Shown here: positions 8,008 to 16,083 of the stretch, one piece after another
Position numbering within the stretch: position 1 is the stretch's first letter
Layout: each line of letters opens with the position of its first letter
NCBI GenBank assembly: GCA_002451695.1
Contig: DKDC01000017.1
Span: forward strand, 54,674 to 118,673
From: Prevotellaceae bacterium UBA6858
Lineage (GTDB): Bacteria; Bacteroidota; Bacteroidia; Bacteroidales; Bacteroidaceae
Length of the DNA: 64,000 bases
Direction: 5' to 3'
Notes under the pieces: model-generated
What the model saw: the letters and a program-made list of their open reading frames with translations, nothing else
Told to the model about the DNA's origin: nothing
Database searches by the model: none
Program-made: the position numbers and the translations under genes

Positions 8008-9147
8008 TTACGCCGTCTTCCCCGCCTTTTCACGCTTTTTCCTGCGTTTTGCCTCGCGTTCGGCTTCGCTGTCGAGCGGGTCGTCAACCACGTAGTGGCG
8101 GTAATAGGATATGAGGATTTGCGTCAGCGGAAGCGCTACAATAAGTCCGATTATGCCGAGCAGGTATCCCCAGACAGTGAGCGAGAGCAGCACCACGGCG
8201 GGGCGCAGTCCGAGGATTTTGCCCATTATGTGGGGTGTGATTATTGAGTCCTGCAACACCTGCACCACGCAATACACTGCTATCACGCCCAGCATCAGCA
8301 TCCAGAAATTCCTGCCAGTGTCAACCGAGCACAGTATGGCGAGCACGGTGGCGGGAAAGAAGCCCAGGAGCTGCACATATGGTATGAAACTTATCAGACC
8401 TATGAAAACTCCCAGCCCCACGGGCATCGGGAAGCCTATTATCATGAACCCGGCGGAAAACAGCACGCAGTTGGCGAGAGCCACGAGCGCCTGTCCGCGA
8501 AAATATCCGCTCATGCCGTTGTCGATGTCGCCCACCACCTTTTGCGCCATGCTTCTCCTGCTTTTCGGCACGAACCTTATCCATCCTTTCTTCACACGGT
8601 CGTAGTCGTTGAGCATGAACACAAGGTAGAGCAACGCCATGAGGGACGACACGACGCTTATTACCACGTTGGCGGTTGACAGCACCATGCTCCATACCCT
8701 CGGCAGGGCCTCCTTAAGCCCGCTGAGCAGGTTTTTCTCGTTCAGCAGCCTCTCAATCCGCAGCTTGTCGGAGTTTTCCTGAATGAATTTCTGCACCACC
8801 TTTGGCAGGCTGTCGGCTCCCGCGCCTCCCGAAATGTAGGCAATCGCAACATCCTTAAGGTGAAGCAGCTCGTCGAGCATTGCGGGGATGAAAAAATAGA
8901 GAAGCGTGCTTATTGCGCCTATCACTATTGCCAAGGTTACGAAAATGCTCAGCATCCTGAAATGCAGGTGGCATTTGTACTGGAAGAAGCTCACCAGCGG
9001 AAAAAGCATATATGCCAACGCCCACGCCACGACAAACGGCAGAAGCACGGGGCTAAGGTAGCTGATGAGGAAACAGGCGGCGACAACCACCGCCACGAAC
9101 ATGAGGCCGCGCACAAAGCGGTCGAAATTTATCTCTTTCCCAAACAT
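8008..9147 (-). CDS. AI-2E family transporter (PerM/TqsA-like)
   Basis: 379-residue inner-membrane protein with about eight membrane segments and a soluble loop (about 105-150) after the second pair. Family signatures: GYFRGQALVALANCVLFS, GLISFIPYVQLLGFFPA and, near the end, PHIMGKILGLRPAVVLLSL with VWGYLLGIIGLIVALPLT. Named members export autoinducer-2 (TqsA) or act as sodium/proton antiporters, so the substrate cannot be read from sequence. The C-terminus is a charged Lys/Arg/Glu tail. A TAACTTTG box at 9173-9180 (minus) fits as the -7 element. Single gene. Confidence 0.88.
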   Translation of the reverse strand: MFGKEINFDRFVRGLMFVAVVVAACFLISYLSPVLLPFVVAWALAYMLFPLVSFFQYKCHLHFRMLSIFVTLAIVIGAISTLLYFFIPAMLDELLHLKDVAIAYISGGAGADSLPKVVQKFIQENSDKLRIERLLNEKNLLSGLKEALPRVWSMVLSTANVVISVVSSLMALLYLVFMLNDYDRVKKGWIRFVPKSRRSMAQKVVGDIDNGMSGYFRGQALVALANCVLFSAGFMIIGFPMPVGLGVFIGLISFIPYVQLLGFFPATVLAILCSVDTGRNFWMLMLGVIAVYCVVQVLQDSIITPHIMGKILGLRPAVVLLSLTVWGYLLGIIGLIVALPLTQILISYYRHYVVDDPLDSEAEREAKRRKKREKAGKTA

Positions 9148-9241
9148 GGACGCTGCAATTGTTTATTCGCGCCAAAGTTAAGACATCTTTTCCCAACGCG
9201 GGGGCTTTTGCGCCATTTTAACTCAAAAAACGCCGCGCCGT

Positions 9242-9272
9242 TTTGCCGCCGTGCAAAAAACACCTAACTTTG
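9242..9272 (+). promoter_or_regulatory. promoter of the lipoprotein gene at 9295
   Basis: TTTG at 9242-9245, a 19-base spacer and TAACTTTG at 9265-9272, 22 bases before the start codon. Confidence 0.7.
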
Positions 9273-9294
9273 GAGCAATATTAAAGCGAAGAAA

Positions 9295-10041
9295 ATGAAA
9301 ACATTGAAAGCTCTCGTTGTTGCCGCCGCAGGACTTTTGCTGACTTCCTGCGGCACGGGCATCATTTCGAGCCTCAGCCTAAACGACAGGATAAAGGGGG
9401 CGTGGCGCATTGCCGATGATTACGGCTATTGCTATTTGAATATAGGCGACTCCACGCTATGCTTTGTTGACAATGACCCGGAAAATGAGTACAAATACTC
9501 ATTGAGCGGCGACACGCTTTGCGTGCCAAACCTTGCTTTTGCGCCGGCGGTTGCCGCCGTGCATGGCGACACGCTCGTTCTTTCCTCCGCCGGCGGCGCG
9601 GGCTACAGCGTCGCCCTGCTGCCCTTTGAGTCGGTTAACATACACGGCTTGAACCGCCCCATACCCAATGGCGGCGACAGTGTGTCGAAAGAAAGGTTTT
9701 CGGAAATGCTCATGCTGCTGTCCATGGAGCGCGTGGACGACGGCAACATACGCAAGTGGAACGATGTGCTTGTATATGCCAACCCACAAACCGCAAAGGC
9801 GGCGGACAAATACGCCGCCAAACGCTACAAGAAGCACCCCAAGCGTTTCCTGAAATGGGTTTACAGCCAGCGCGGCCTCGATTCCAACAAAATTGCCGAC
9901 GGAGTTTTCGGCGGATGGGAGAAAACTGTGGGTTTTCCCGACAGGGAACACGTGGCAAAGCGCATCCCGAAGCTGAAAGACCCGCAATGCCGCGAATATC
10001 TTACCAAGCTGCTTGACAAAGGCTTTGCCGGCGGCAAGTGA
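9295..10041 (+). CDS. hypothetical lipoprotein
   Basis: 248 residues; not recognised. The signal peptide ends in the lipobox LTSC (Cys19), so it should be lipid-anchored. Residues 30-115 look beta-rich (GAWRIADDYGYCYLNIGDSTLCFVD; SLSGDTLCV; GDTLVLSS) and resemble a lipocalin-like fold in which a measured value is tested step by step; that is only an impression. The C-terminal half is helical and basic, rich in Lys and Arg (165-235). It has its own strong promoter and is followed by repeat copy 2. Confidence 0.75.
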   Translation: MKTLKALVVAAAGLLLTSCGTGIISSLSLNDRIKGAWRIADDYGYCYLNIGDSTLCFVDNDPENEYKYSLSGDTLCVPNLAFAPAVAAVHGDTLVLSSAGGAGYSVALLPFESVNIHGLNRPIPNGGDSVSKERFSEMLMLLSMERVDDGNIRKWNDVLVYANPQTAKAADKYAAKRYKKHPKRFLKWVYSQRGLDSNKIADGVFGGWEKTVGFPDREHVAKRIPKLKDPQCREYLTKLLDKGFAGGK

Positions 10042-10111
10042 AAACGGACGCAAACCGTAGGTGTCGGCGTGCAGATATGCAGTGATCAATCACCCGATAA
10101 TTTGCACCGCT

Positions 10112-10370
10112 GTAGGGGCGTATGGCATACGCCCTGAATTGCGCGGTTTTGCAATGTTGCGGCGGCGGTTTGCGGTGCGGTTCATGCGGTGGCATAAAGG
10201 GCGTATGCCATACGCCCCTGCAAATGGCGCAAAACCAATACAGATAAAATTATATTTGATGTAGGAAAAACTACATAGGACGTAGGAAAAATTATGTCTG
10301 ATGTAATTAAAACTACATCAGACCTTTTTTGCGCCACTTGCAGCGTGCTGTAAAACAGATGCTTATGGGA
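10112..10370 (-). repeat. dispersed intergenic repeat, copy 2 (with paired palindromes)
   Basis: Two GC-rich palindromes, 10112-10135 and 10198-10221 in inverted orientation, flank a 62-base spacer; then GCAAATGGCGCAAAACCAA and the core at 10258-10330. The palindrome arms 10297-10306 and 10314-10323 pair perfectly and T6 follows at 10325-10330, so on the plus strand this copy can terminate the lipoprotein transcript. The 526-base gap 10042-10567 between convergent genes holds nothing else apart from this element and its tail. Confidence 0.85.
10297..10330 (+). terminator. terminator formed by repeat copy 2
   Basis: Ten-base-pair hairpin with an eight-base loop, one C, then six T. It lies 255 bases past the stop of the lipoprotein gene. 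Confidence 0.5.
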
Positions 10371-10567
10371 TATTTACATAAAAAGGGTAGTTTGTTGTAA
10401 ATTAGGCGGTTATGCGCAGGTTGGCATTTTGCGCCGTGTGGCGTAAAAAAACAGGAAACCGCAGCCTTGGCAAAAATGCCAAAGTTGCGGTTTCCCACTT
10501 GTTTGATGCCGGTGTTATGCGGACAAATTCTTGGTTTTAATGCAATGATTGCAGCTTGCGGACTGTT

Positions 10568-10822
10568 TTATCCTATCCACCTCATTATTGTCATGGCTTG
10601 GTTTCGCGTCAGTATGCGCTGGCCTTTCGTGTAGCCCTTTCTTGCCAGCCGTTTTTTCAGTTCCCCGTCCCCGTTAATCCAACGCCGCAAACGTTGCGTG
10701 GCACTTCGTGGCGGGGTTTCGGGGAACAGCTTCGCTGCAAGCTCGCACACTTTCACCGCCCTCAAAGCAAATCCTCCCTTCCTGCGGCGAAATTTGCAAA
10801 CCATTCCGCGTTGTCCCTCCAA
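10568..10822 (-). CDS. DUF4248 family protein
   Basis: 84 residues. The segment VCELAAKLFPETPPRSATQRLRRWINGDGEL and the following GYTKGQRILTRNQAMTIMRWIG match the DUF4248 pattern (an ELA.LYFP helix, a conserved RLRRWI, then GY...QR.LT..Q...I). This looks like a small helix-turn-helix-like fold common in Bacteroidota; its function is unknown. The N-terminus is basic. Its start lies inside the 3' end of the upstream gene (61-base overlap), suggesting translational coupling. Confidence 0.72.
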   Translation of the reverse strand: MEGQRGMVCKFRRRKGGFALRAVKVCELAAKLFPETPPRSATQRLRRWINGDGELKKRLARKGYTKGQRILTRNQAMTIMRWIG

Positions 10823-11403
10823 AACAGCCGTGCGTATCGCGAAGCCGTGCCGCTGTCGGCGGGTTTTGCCTGTTTCTCCCCCTTGCGGGCTATGCTGACT
10901 TTTCCGCCCGCCTCAACCTTTATGGCGCATCTGTTGTCAAAGGTTCCGGCTGTGATTATGGCGTTGCCGCCGCGCTCAAGGGTTATCGAGTCTTGCGAGT
11001 AGCGCGTGTGCGTCAGTTCGTCTGCCAGCGCGAGGAGGTACGTCAGTTTAAGGCGTTCCCATCCGCATTGCGGCAATGTGGCGTTTTGCGATGTCAGCGA
11101 CATGAGCTTGAGGTCGCACCCGAGGTTTTCGGCATACACGATGCCGTAAAGGCAGCGCGCCTCCCTCAGCATGAAAAGCTCGCGGCGGTTGTCTGCGGCA
11201 AATTCGCTTACGGCGGCGTTGTGTTCCGCATTGTCGCGCAGGGGAATGTCGCCGAGCTTTTGCAGGGAAAACAGGTTGAGCCTGAAAGAGTGGCGGAAGT
11301 CGCTCACCCTTATAAGCCCGCCTGTGGCGGAAATCGTTACGCGGTAGGCCGAAGCCGACGGATAGTAGCTTTTGTAGAGCCTGAAGATTGAACTTAGTTT
11401 CAT
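10762..11403 (-). CDS. hypothetical protein overlapping the DUF4248 gene
   Basis: 213 residues; not recognised. The N-terminal 60 residues read as beta strands and loops, and the middle (60-130) as amphipathic helices with LKLMSLTSQNATLPQCGWERLKLTYLLALADEL. No signal peptide or membrane helix. Its 3' end overlaps the DUF4248 gene in another frame, so the two are probably one transcript. A CAAAGTTA box at 11494-11501 (TAACTTTG on the minus strand) could be the -7 element. The region is divergent from the WYL regulator, which is a natural candidate to control it; that is inference. Confidence 0.62.
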   Translation of the reverse strand: MKLSSIFRLYKSYYPSASAYRVTISATGGLIRVSDFRHSFRLNLFSLQKLGDIPLRDNAEHNAAVSEFAADNRRELFMLREARCLYGIVYAENLGCDLKLMSLTSQNATLPQCGWERLKLTYLLALADELTHTRYSQDSITLERGGNAIITAGTFDNRCAIKVEAGGKVSIARKGEKQAKPADSGTASRYARLFWRDNAEWFANFAAGREDLL

Positions 11404-11472
11404 GGTAGATTAGTTTTTTGATTTGGTTGTTTTTTGTTGCCTTTGCCCAGGGCTTTTGTTTCAGGATATGCG

Positions 11473-11480
11473 TATCTTTG
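11473..11480 (+). promoter_or_regulatory. -7 box for the WYL regulator
   Basis: TATCTTTG at 11473-11480 on the plus strand, 14 bases from a minus-strand TAACTTTG (11494-11501). The two divergent promoters overlap. Confidence 0.45.
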
Positions 11481-11590
11481 TCGGACGACGGTGCAAAGTT
11501 ATCCCGCCGAAACCCGAAAATGTCGGAATGGCGAAGAAAGCCTTAAAATATTTTCCGGGCGGGGGGCGTTAAGGAGAAAACAATACGGTT

Positions 11591-12457
11591 ATGGGCAGGA
11601 ACAAGGCCATATGGCTTGCAAAACTTTTGTTCAGGCGCGGGCGGCTGTCCCGCGAGGAGATACTTGCGGCTTGGGCGGCGTATGACGAGAAGGCGCAGCC
11701 CATGGCTTCGTCAACGTTCTACGACAACCGCCACCTGCTGTGGGAACGCTACGGCATAAGCATACGCGTTGACCGTGGGTTGTACAGCCTCGACTTGCGC
11801 GAGGGGAGGGAGCAGGAGTTCTTGCGCCAGCTTTTCAGCGACGGGGACGGCGGCGGAGATGACGCGGCGATAATACGCGAACCGCGCCCAGCCGGATATG
11901 TTCACATTGCCGCCATTTCGAGGGCTATGGAAAACCGCACCTGCGTTGAGACCGTTTATTCGCCGTTCGACAAGCCGCAATACACAACGCTTCTCGCCCC
12001 TTACTGCCTCCGCATATTTCGCGGACGCTGCTATGTCGTGGGGCTTTCGTCCGTCCACCGCGAGGTGCGCACGTTTGCCCTCGACCGCATATCGTCTGTC
12101 GCGCCCACGCCGAAGCCTTTCCCCCACGCGCCAAAGTTTGACGCGAAAAAATATTTTGCAAACAGTTTCGGCGTTTACGGCGGTACAGGACAAAGCCCCG
12201 AACATATAATTATTGACGCAGACGCGCTCAACGCGGCGTTCTTGAGAACATTGCCGCTGCACGCTTCGCAGACGGAAAAGCCTTTGGAGGGCGGCGGGAA
12301 ATACGTGTGCCGCTTCGAACTTGACGTTTGCGTGTCTGCCGACTTCGTTCACGAGCTGCTTTATCACGGTGCGGGAATAAAGGTTGTAAGCCCCGCGCAT
12401 CTGCGCCGCGAAATCGCCAGTGCCGCAAATGCCATGCTGGAGGCGTATTCCGAATGA
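11591..12457 (+). CDS. WYL domain-containing transcriptional regulator
   Basis: 288 residues. An N-terminal winged-helix-like DNA-binding region (1-70: RREEILAAW-type helices, then STFYDNRHLLWERYGISI) precedes a WYL domain (about 100-185) with LLAPYCLRIFRGRCYVVGLS and VRTFALDRISSV. WYL domains sense ligands, probably nucleic acids or nucleotides, and often regulate defence or DNA-repair loci. The last part (200-288) is the WCX-like C-terminal extension, with FVHELLYHGAGIKVVSPAHLRREI. Starts at the ATG at 11591; divergent from the DUF4248 pair. Confidence 0.88.
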   Translation: MGRNKAIWLAKLLFRRGRLSREEILAAWAAYDEKAQPMASSTFYDNRHLLWERYGISIRVDRGLYSLDLREGREQEFLRQLFSDGDGGGDDAAIIREPRPAGYVHIAAISRAMENRTCVETVYSPFDKPQYTTLLAPYCLRIFRGRCYVVGLSSVHREVRTFALDRISSVAPTPKPFPHAPKFDAKKYFANSFGVYGGTGQSPEHIIIDADALNAAFLRTLPLHASQTEKPLEGGGKYVCRFELDVCVSADFVHELLYHGAGIKVVSPAHLRREIASAANAMLEAYSE

Positions 12458-12593
12458 TACCAAGACTTTCTTGTATTAGCAGGGTGATTGTCTGTATGGC
12501 GGAAACCGTTGGCGGACGCGCAGACTGCGCCGTCGCACCGCCTCCCACGGGTGTTATTCCGTGAAAATCTTTCTGAATATCACAGATTCTTCT

Positions 12594-12601
12594 TATATTT
12601 G
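12594..12601 (+). promoter_or_regulatory. -7 box for nusB
   Basis: TATATTTG at 12594-12601, 45 bases before the chosen nusB start at 12646. No clean -33 match. Confidence 0.45.
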
Positions 12602-12645
12602 CACCTGCGGAATCTGTATTGCACGCAAAAGCTCTATATTTGATT

Positions 12646-13566
12646 ATGATAAATCGTGATTTAATACGAATAAAAGTCGTTCAATTAGTATATTCTTTTT
12701 ACCAGAATCCCGACAAGTCTGTGGCGTCGGTGGAGAAAGAACTCCTGTTCAGCCTCTCAAAGTCATACGATATGTACCGCTACCTGCTGATGCTTGTGGG
12801 AAAGGTTTACGAGTATGGCGTAAGGGATCTCGAGGTGCAGCGGGCACGTGCCGAAAGGCTTCATCTGGATGTGGAGATCGACACCCGGTATGCCGACAAC
12901 AGGTTCGCAAAGCAGTTGGTGAGCAACAAGAGCCTGTGTTCGTTTGCCAATAATGCGGGGGCGGACATAATGGATGAGGCCCTCGTGAGGAAACTCTACA
13001 AGGCGGTTAAGGAAAGCGACGCGTACCGCGAATACATGAGCCTGAAAACTCCCGGATATGCGGACGACCGCACTTTTTGGCGCAAGGCGTACAAGGCTTG
13101 CTTCATCCCGTGCGGGGACATCGACTCCCTGTTCGAGGAGAAAAGCCTCTACTGGAACGATGACCGCGAAATTGTTGACACGTTTGTGATAAAGACGATA
13201 AAGCGTTTCAAGGAGGAGAGCGGCGAAGAGCAGCAACTTTTGCCCGAATACGACAGCGAGGAAGATCGCGAGTTTGCGGTTGCGCTCATGCACAACACGC
13301 TTACTCGGGAGGGCGAGTACCGCTCGCTCATACGCAACAACGCAAAGAACTGGAAGTTCTCGCGCATGGCGTTGATGGACATCGTGATTATGCAGATAGC
13401 CATTGCCGAGATTATGTCGTTCCCCACAATCCCGCCTGCGGTTTCAATCAACGAATATCTTGATCTCGCCAAGGTTTACAGCACTCCCAAGAGCCACATA
13501 TACATTAACGGGCTGCTCGACTTTGTGGTGAAAAAACTGCGTGCCGAGGGCGCGATAATGAAATGA
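12646..13566 (+). CDS. nusB: transcription antitermination factor NusB
   Basis: RNA-binding partner of NusE/S10 in rRNA antitermination. 306 residues, about twice the size of the E. coli protein, as usual in Bacteroidota. The start MINRDLIRIKVVQLVYSFYQ is the conserved NusB opening, so the ATG at 12646 is preferred to one nine codons earlier. The canonical all-helical NusB domain is in the C-terminal half, with ANAKNWKFSRMALMDIVIMQIAIAEI-like sequence and PPAVSINEYLDLAKVYS (an NEYVELAK equivalent). First gene of nusB-yajC-ybbR-coaE, an order widely kept in the phylum. Confidence 0.93.
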   Translation: MINRDLIRIKVVQLVYSFYQNPDKSVASVEKELLFSLSKSYDMYRYLLMLVGKVYEYGVRDLEVQRARAERLHLDVEIDTRYADNRFAKQLVSNKSLCSFANNAGADIMDEALVRKLYKAVKESDAYREYMSLKTPGYADDRTFWRKAYKACFIPCGDIDSLFEEKSLYWNDDREIVDTFVIKTIKRFKEESGEEQQLLPEYDSEEDREFAVALMHNTLTREGEYRSLIRNNAKNWKFSRMALMDIVIMQIAIAEIMSFPTIPPAVSINEYLDLAKVYSTPKSHIYINGLLDFVVKKLRAEGAIMK

Positions 13567-13639
13567 CGCAGGCGGCGGCACGGTTGCCGTGAAAAAATCA
13601 AAGCATAGTATTAACAACAAATTATAATTAGAAAAGACA

Positions 13640-13966
13640 ATGAATCCCTTTGTTTCAATCCTTGCAGCGGCTCCTCAGGCGGGAGGCTTCGACGCGACAT
13701 TCCTTATAATGATTGTTGCCATTTTCGCAATCATGTATTTCTTCATGATCCGTCCGCAACAGAAAAAGCAGAAGGAAATACAAAAGTTCCGCAACTCGCT
13801 TGAGCCGGGAATGGAAGTGGTAACCTACGGAGGCCTGCACGGCACAATCAAGGAGATTGACGACGCAAAGAACCTCGTGGTCCTCGAAATTTCCCGCGAC
13901 GTGAAGGTCAAGGTTGAAAAGACCCACATCTTCGCAAACGCAGCGGCTACACAGCAGGTGCGTTGA
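13640..13966 (+). CDS. yajC: preprotein translocase subunit YajC
   Basis: Small accessory membrane protein of the Sec translocon, bound to SecDF. 108 residues with one membrane helix (about 19-37) ending in the hallmark FMIRPQQKKQKE, then a small cytoplasmic beta domain with LEPGMEVVTYGGLHGTI and VEKTHIF. 73 bases after nusB. A short hairpin with T-run follows at 13974-14000. Confidence 0.95.
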   Translation: MNPFVSILAAAPQAGGFDATFLIMIVAIFAIMYFFMIRPQQKKQKEIQKFRNSLEPGMEVVTYGGLHGTIKEIDDAKNLVVLEISRDVKVKVEKTHIFANAAATQQVR

Positions 13967-13973
13967 TATTCGC

Positions 13974-14000
13974 AGTCCGCGCCTTGTGGCGGACTTTTTT
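13974..14000 (+). terminator. intrinsic terminator after yajC
   Basis: AGTCCGC (13974-13980) pairs with GCGGACT (13989-13995), followed by T5. It may reduce read-through into ybbR. Confidence 0.65.
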
Positions 14001-14062
14001 AATAATCTGCAACCTATGCCCTGCGCGGAGCAACGTCCGCGCAGGCACTTCATTAGCTGTCG

Positions 14063-15055
14063 ATGAAAGGCGGGATTACGAAAGGCAATTTCAGAAGCGT
14101 GTTTTCAAAAATACTGAACAGGCAGTTTCTGAAGTTCCTGTTTTTTGTGGCGCTGTCCACGTGTTTTTGGCTTTTCCAAAACCTCAGCTCCTCTTACGAA
14201 ATGGAGTTCGAAGTGCCGGTGAAGCTCGTGAACGTGCCCGAGAAGGCGGTGATAACCACTCCGCCCCAGTCTTCTTTGCGTGTGGTGTTGAAGGATCACG
14301 GCTCAACACTTTTGCAATACCGCTATTTCACGGACTTTTCACCTGTAACCATAGACTTTTCGCAATACGAAGGGCGTGGCGGCCATGTGTCCGTTCTCAC
14401 CCGCGAGCTAATAAAGCAGCTCACCCGCCAGCTTTCGTCGTCAACCCACTTGGCCTCATACCGCCCCGACACCATAGAGTATTATTTCAACTACGGTGCG
14501 CACAAGCGGCTTCCCGTAAGGTTTCGCGGACGTGTCGCCACGGACGGTCAGATGAGGGTGTCGGGTGTGTCGGTCATCCCTGATTCGGTAAGTGTTTACG
14601 CGCTCGAAAGCGTGCTCGACACCATGACTGCGGCATACACCACCGCGTTTGAAATCGCGGCGTTGCGGCGCGACACAGACCTGATGGTCCCCATACATGG
14701 GGTGAGGGGCGCGAAGTTTGTCCCCTCGCAGGTAAAGACAAAGGTGTATGTTGACATGATTACGGAGAAAACCGTGCAGGTGCCGGTTGAGATGGTGAAT
14801 TTCCCCGCGACAAAGGTTCTGCGCACGTTCCCTCCCAAGGTCAACGTAACGTTCCAGATAGGCGCGTCCAAGTACAACAGCGTCAGCGCCGGCAACTTTG
14901 TCATAGTGGTGAGCTATGACGAACTTATCAACAACGTCAGCGGAAAATTCCCCCCGCGCCTCAAAACGCTCCCCGCAGGTGTGTCGCACGCAAGAATATC
15001 CCCGGGCGAGGTTGAGTTTGTCATTGAGGATATTCCTTCTTCGGATGTGCAGTGA
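14063..15055 (+). CDS. YbbR-like domain protein
   Basis: 330 residues with a membrane helix at about 23-41 (FLKFLFFVALSTCFWLFQNL) and a large extracytoplasmic part of repeated YbbR-like beta modules. The module motif shows as EVPVKLVNVPEKAVITTPP (about 52-70) and again as QVPVEMVNFPATKVLRTFPP (about 238-257). In Firmicutes YbbR/CdaR modulates a c-di-AMP cyclase, but no cyclase gene is near, so that role should not be carried over. Its last 11 bases overlap coaE, indicating coupled translation. Confidence 0.85.
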   Translation: MKGGITKGNFRSVFSKILNRQFLKFLFFVALSTCFWLFQNLSSSYEMEFEVPVKLVNVPEKAVITTPPQSSLRVVLKDHGSTLLQYRYFTDFSPVTIDFSQYEGRGGHVSVLTRELIKQLTRQLSSSTHLASYRPDTIEYYFNYGAHKRLPVRFRGRVATDGQMRVSGVSVIPDSVSVYALESVLDTMTAAYTTAFEIAALRRDTDLMVPIHGVRGAKFVPSQVKTKVYVDMITEKTVQVPVEMVNFPATKVLRTFPPKVNVTFQIGASKYNSVSAGNFVIVVSYDELINNVSGKFPPRLKTLPAGVSHARISPGEVEFVIEDIPSSDVQ

Positions 15056-15656
15056 CGGAAGGCTTCTTGTAGGCGTAACTGGCGGCATAGGCAGCGGCAA
15101 GTCGTATTTTTGCCGCATTCTGGCGGATATGGGCTTTCCCGTGTTCGACACCGACATGGCGGCACGCCGCGAAATGCTCGAAAACGAGGGCTTGCGCCAA
15201 CGCTTGCGCAAACTTGTCTCTCCCGATGTGTTCAACGGGGACGGCTCGCTCAACAAACCGCTAATCCGCAAGTACCTTCACAGTTCCCCGCAGAACGCCG
15301 CGCGTTTTGACGCGGAGGTTCACCCCTGCGTGAGGGAAGCCTGGCGCAGGTGGGCGGCAAGCCGTGGGTCGCGGCTTGTGTTCATGGAGTGCGCCCTGCT
15401 TTACGAGGCGCAGTTCGACAATGAGGTGGATTTTTCCGTGCTTGTGTCCGCTCCCGAAGAGGTTAGGGTGGGGCGCGTAATGGAACGCGACGGCATTCCC
15501 GCGCAAACGGTGAGGAAATGGATGGCAATGCAGCTTCCGGAGGATGAGAAGATGCGTCGCGCCGACTTTGTTGTGAACAACGACGGTGGAACCGATATGC
15601 GCGAAGAGGCCCGCAAACTTGTGGCATTGTTGACGGCACCGGCGAAAAGCAAATAA
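15045..15656 (+). CDS. coaE: dephospho-CoA kinase
   Basis: Last step of coenzyme A synthesis: ATP-dependent phosphorylation of the ribose 3'-hydroxyl of dephospho-CoA. 203 residues from the ATG at 15045, which sits inside the end of ybbR in another frame; an upstream in-frame ATG would add 43 residues antisense-like to the family. The P-loop GGIGSGKS is at 13-20, followed by the family's FDTDMAARREM segment (about 34-44), and a lid-region arginine-rich helix (VRVGRVMERDGIP). Ends the nusB cluster. Confidence 0.93.
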   Translation: MCSDGRLLVGVTGGIGSGKSYFCRILADMGFPVFDTDMAARREMLENEGLRQRLRKLVSPDVFNGDGSLNKPLIRKYLHSSPQNAARFDAEVHPCVREAWRRWAASRGSRLVFMECALLYEAQFDNEVDFSVLVSAPEEVRVGRVMERDGIPAQTVRKWMAMQLPEDEKMRRADFVVNNDGGTDMREEARKLVALLTAPAKSK

Positions 15657-15695
15657 GGCGCGGCGCTTGCCAGCGTGGCTCATGCGGAGATGTGC

Positions 15696-15920
15696 AGGGC
15701 GTATGCCATACGCCCCTACATATATACCGTATGCAATCAACAAGCAACATACATCGTCCATTTTGTTTTCGCAAAACCAAAATTGATTGCTTTTCCGAAG
15801 CCCCCGAAAACTATATCAAATGCAGGAAAAACTACATAGGACGTAGAAAAAAATATGTCTGACATAATCCAGACTACATCAGACCTTTTTTTCTCCATTA
15901 CAAACATCTGAAAAACAGAA
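15696..15920 (-). repeat. dispersed intergenic repeat, copy 3
   Basis: GC-rich palindrome 15696-15719, a linker of about 95 bases with CAACAAGCAACATACATCGT also found in copy 8, core 15811-15892 with arms 15857-15866 and 15875-15884, and a tail with CTGAAAAACAGAAACTTATA. Arm pairing is 10 pairs with two G-U on the minus strand but two clashes on the plus strand. The gap 15657-16083 between coaE and trmB holds only this element and the trmB promoter box. Confidence 0.85.
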
Positions 15921-16046
15921 ACTTATATAGGTGTTTTAAGATAAGGGCAACTTTTTGCAAATCAGAGAGTTGCGAAAACCCAGTGCTCCGGAGGGCATTT
16001 TGGCCATAAGGCAAATGCCCCGCTTTTTTATCTGGGCGTAAATGGC

Positions 16047-16054
16047 TAACTTTG
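16047..16054 (+). promoter_or_regulatory. -7 box for trmB, decides the start
   Basis: TAACTTTG at 16047-16054. An in-frame ATG at 16042 lies upstream of this box, so translation should begin at 16084. Confidence 0.5.
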
Positions 16055-16083
16055 CCAGTGTTTTACAATATGGCATAATAAAT

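Noticed and set aside
10258..10330. 21-base units as a CRISPR array
   Set aside because: Units are contiguous without unique spacers, degenerate, and no cas genes are present.
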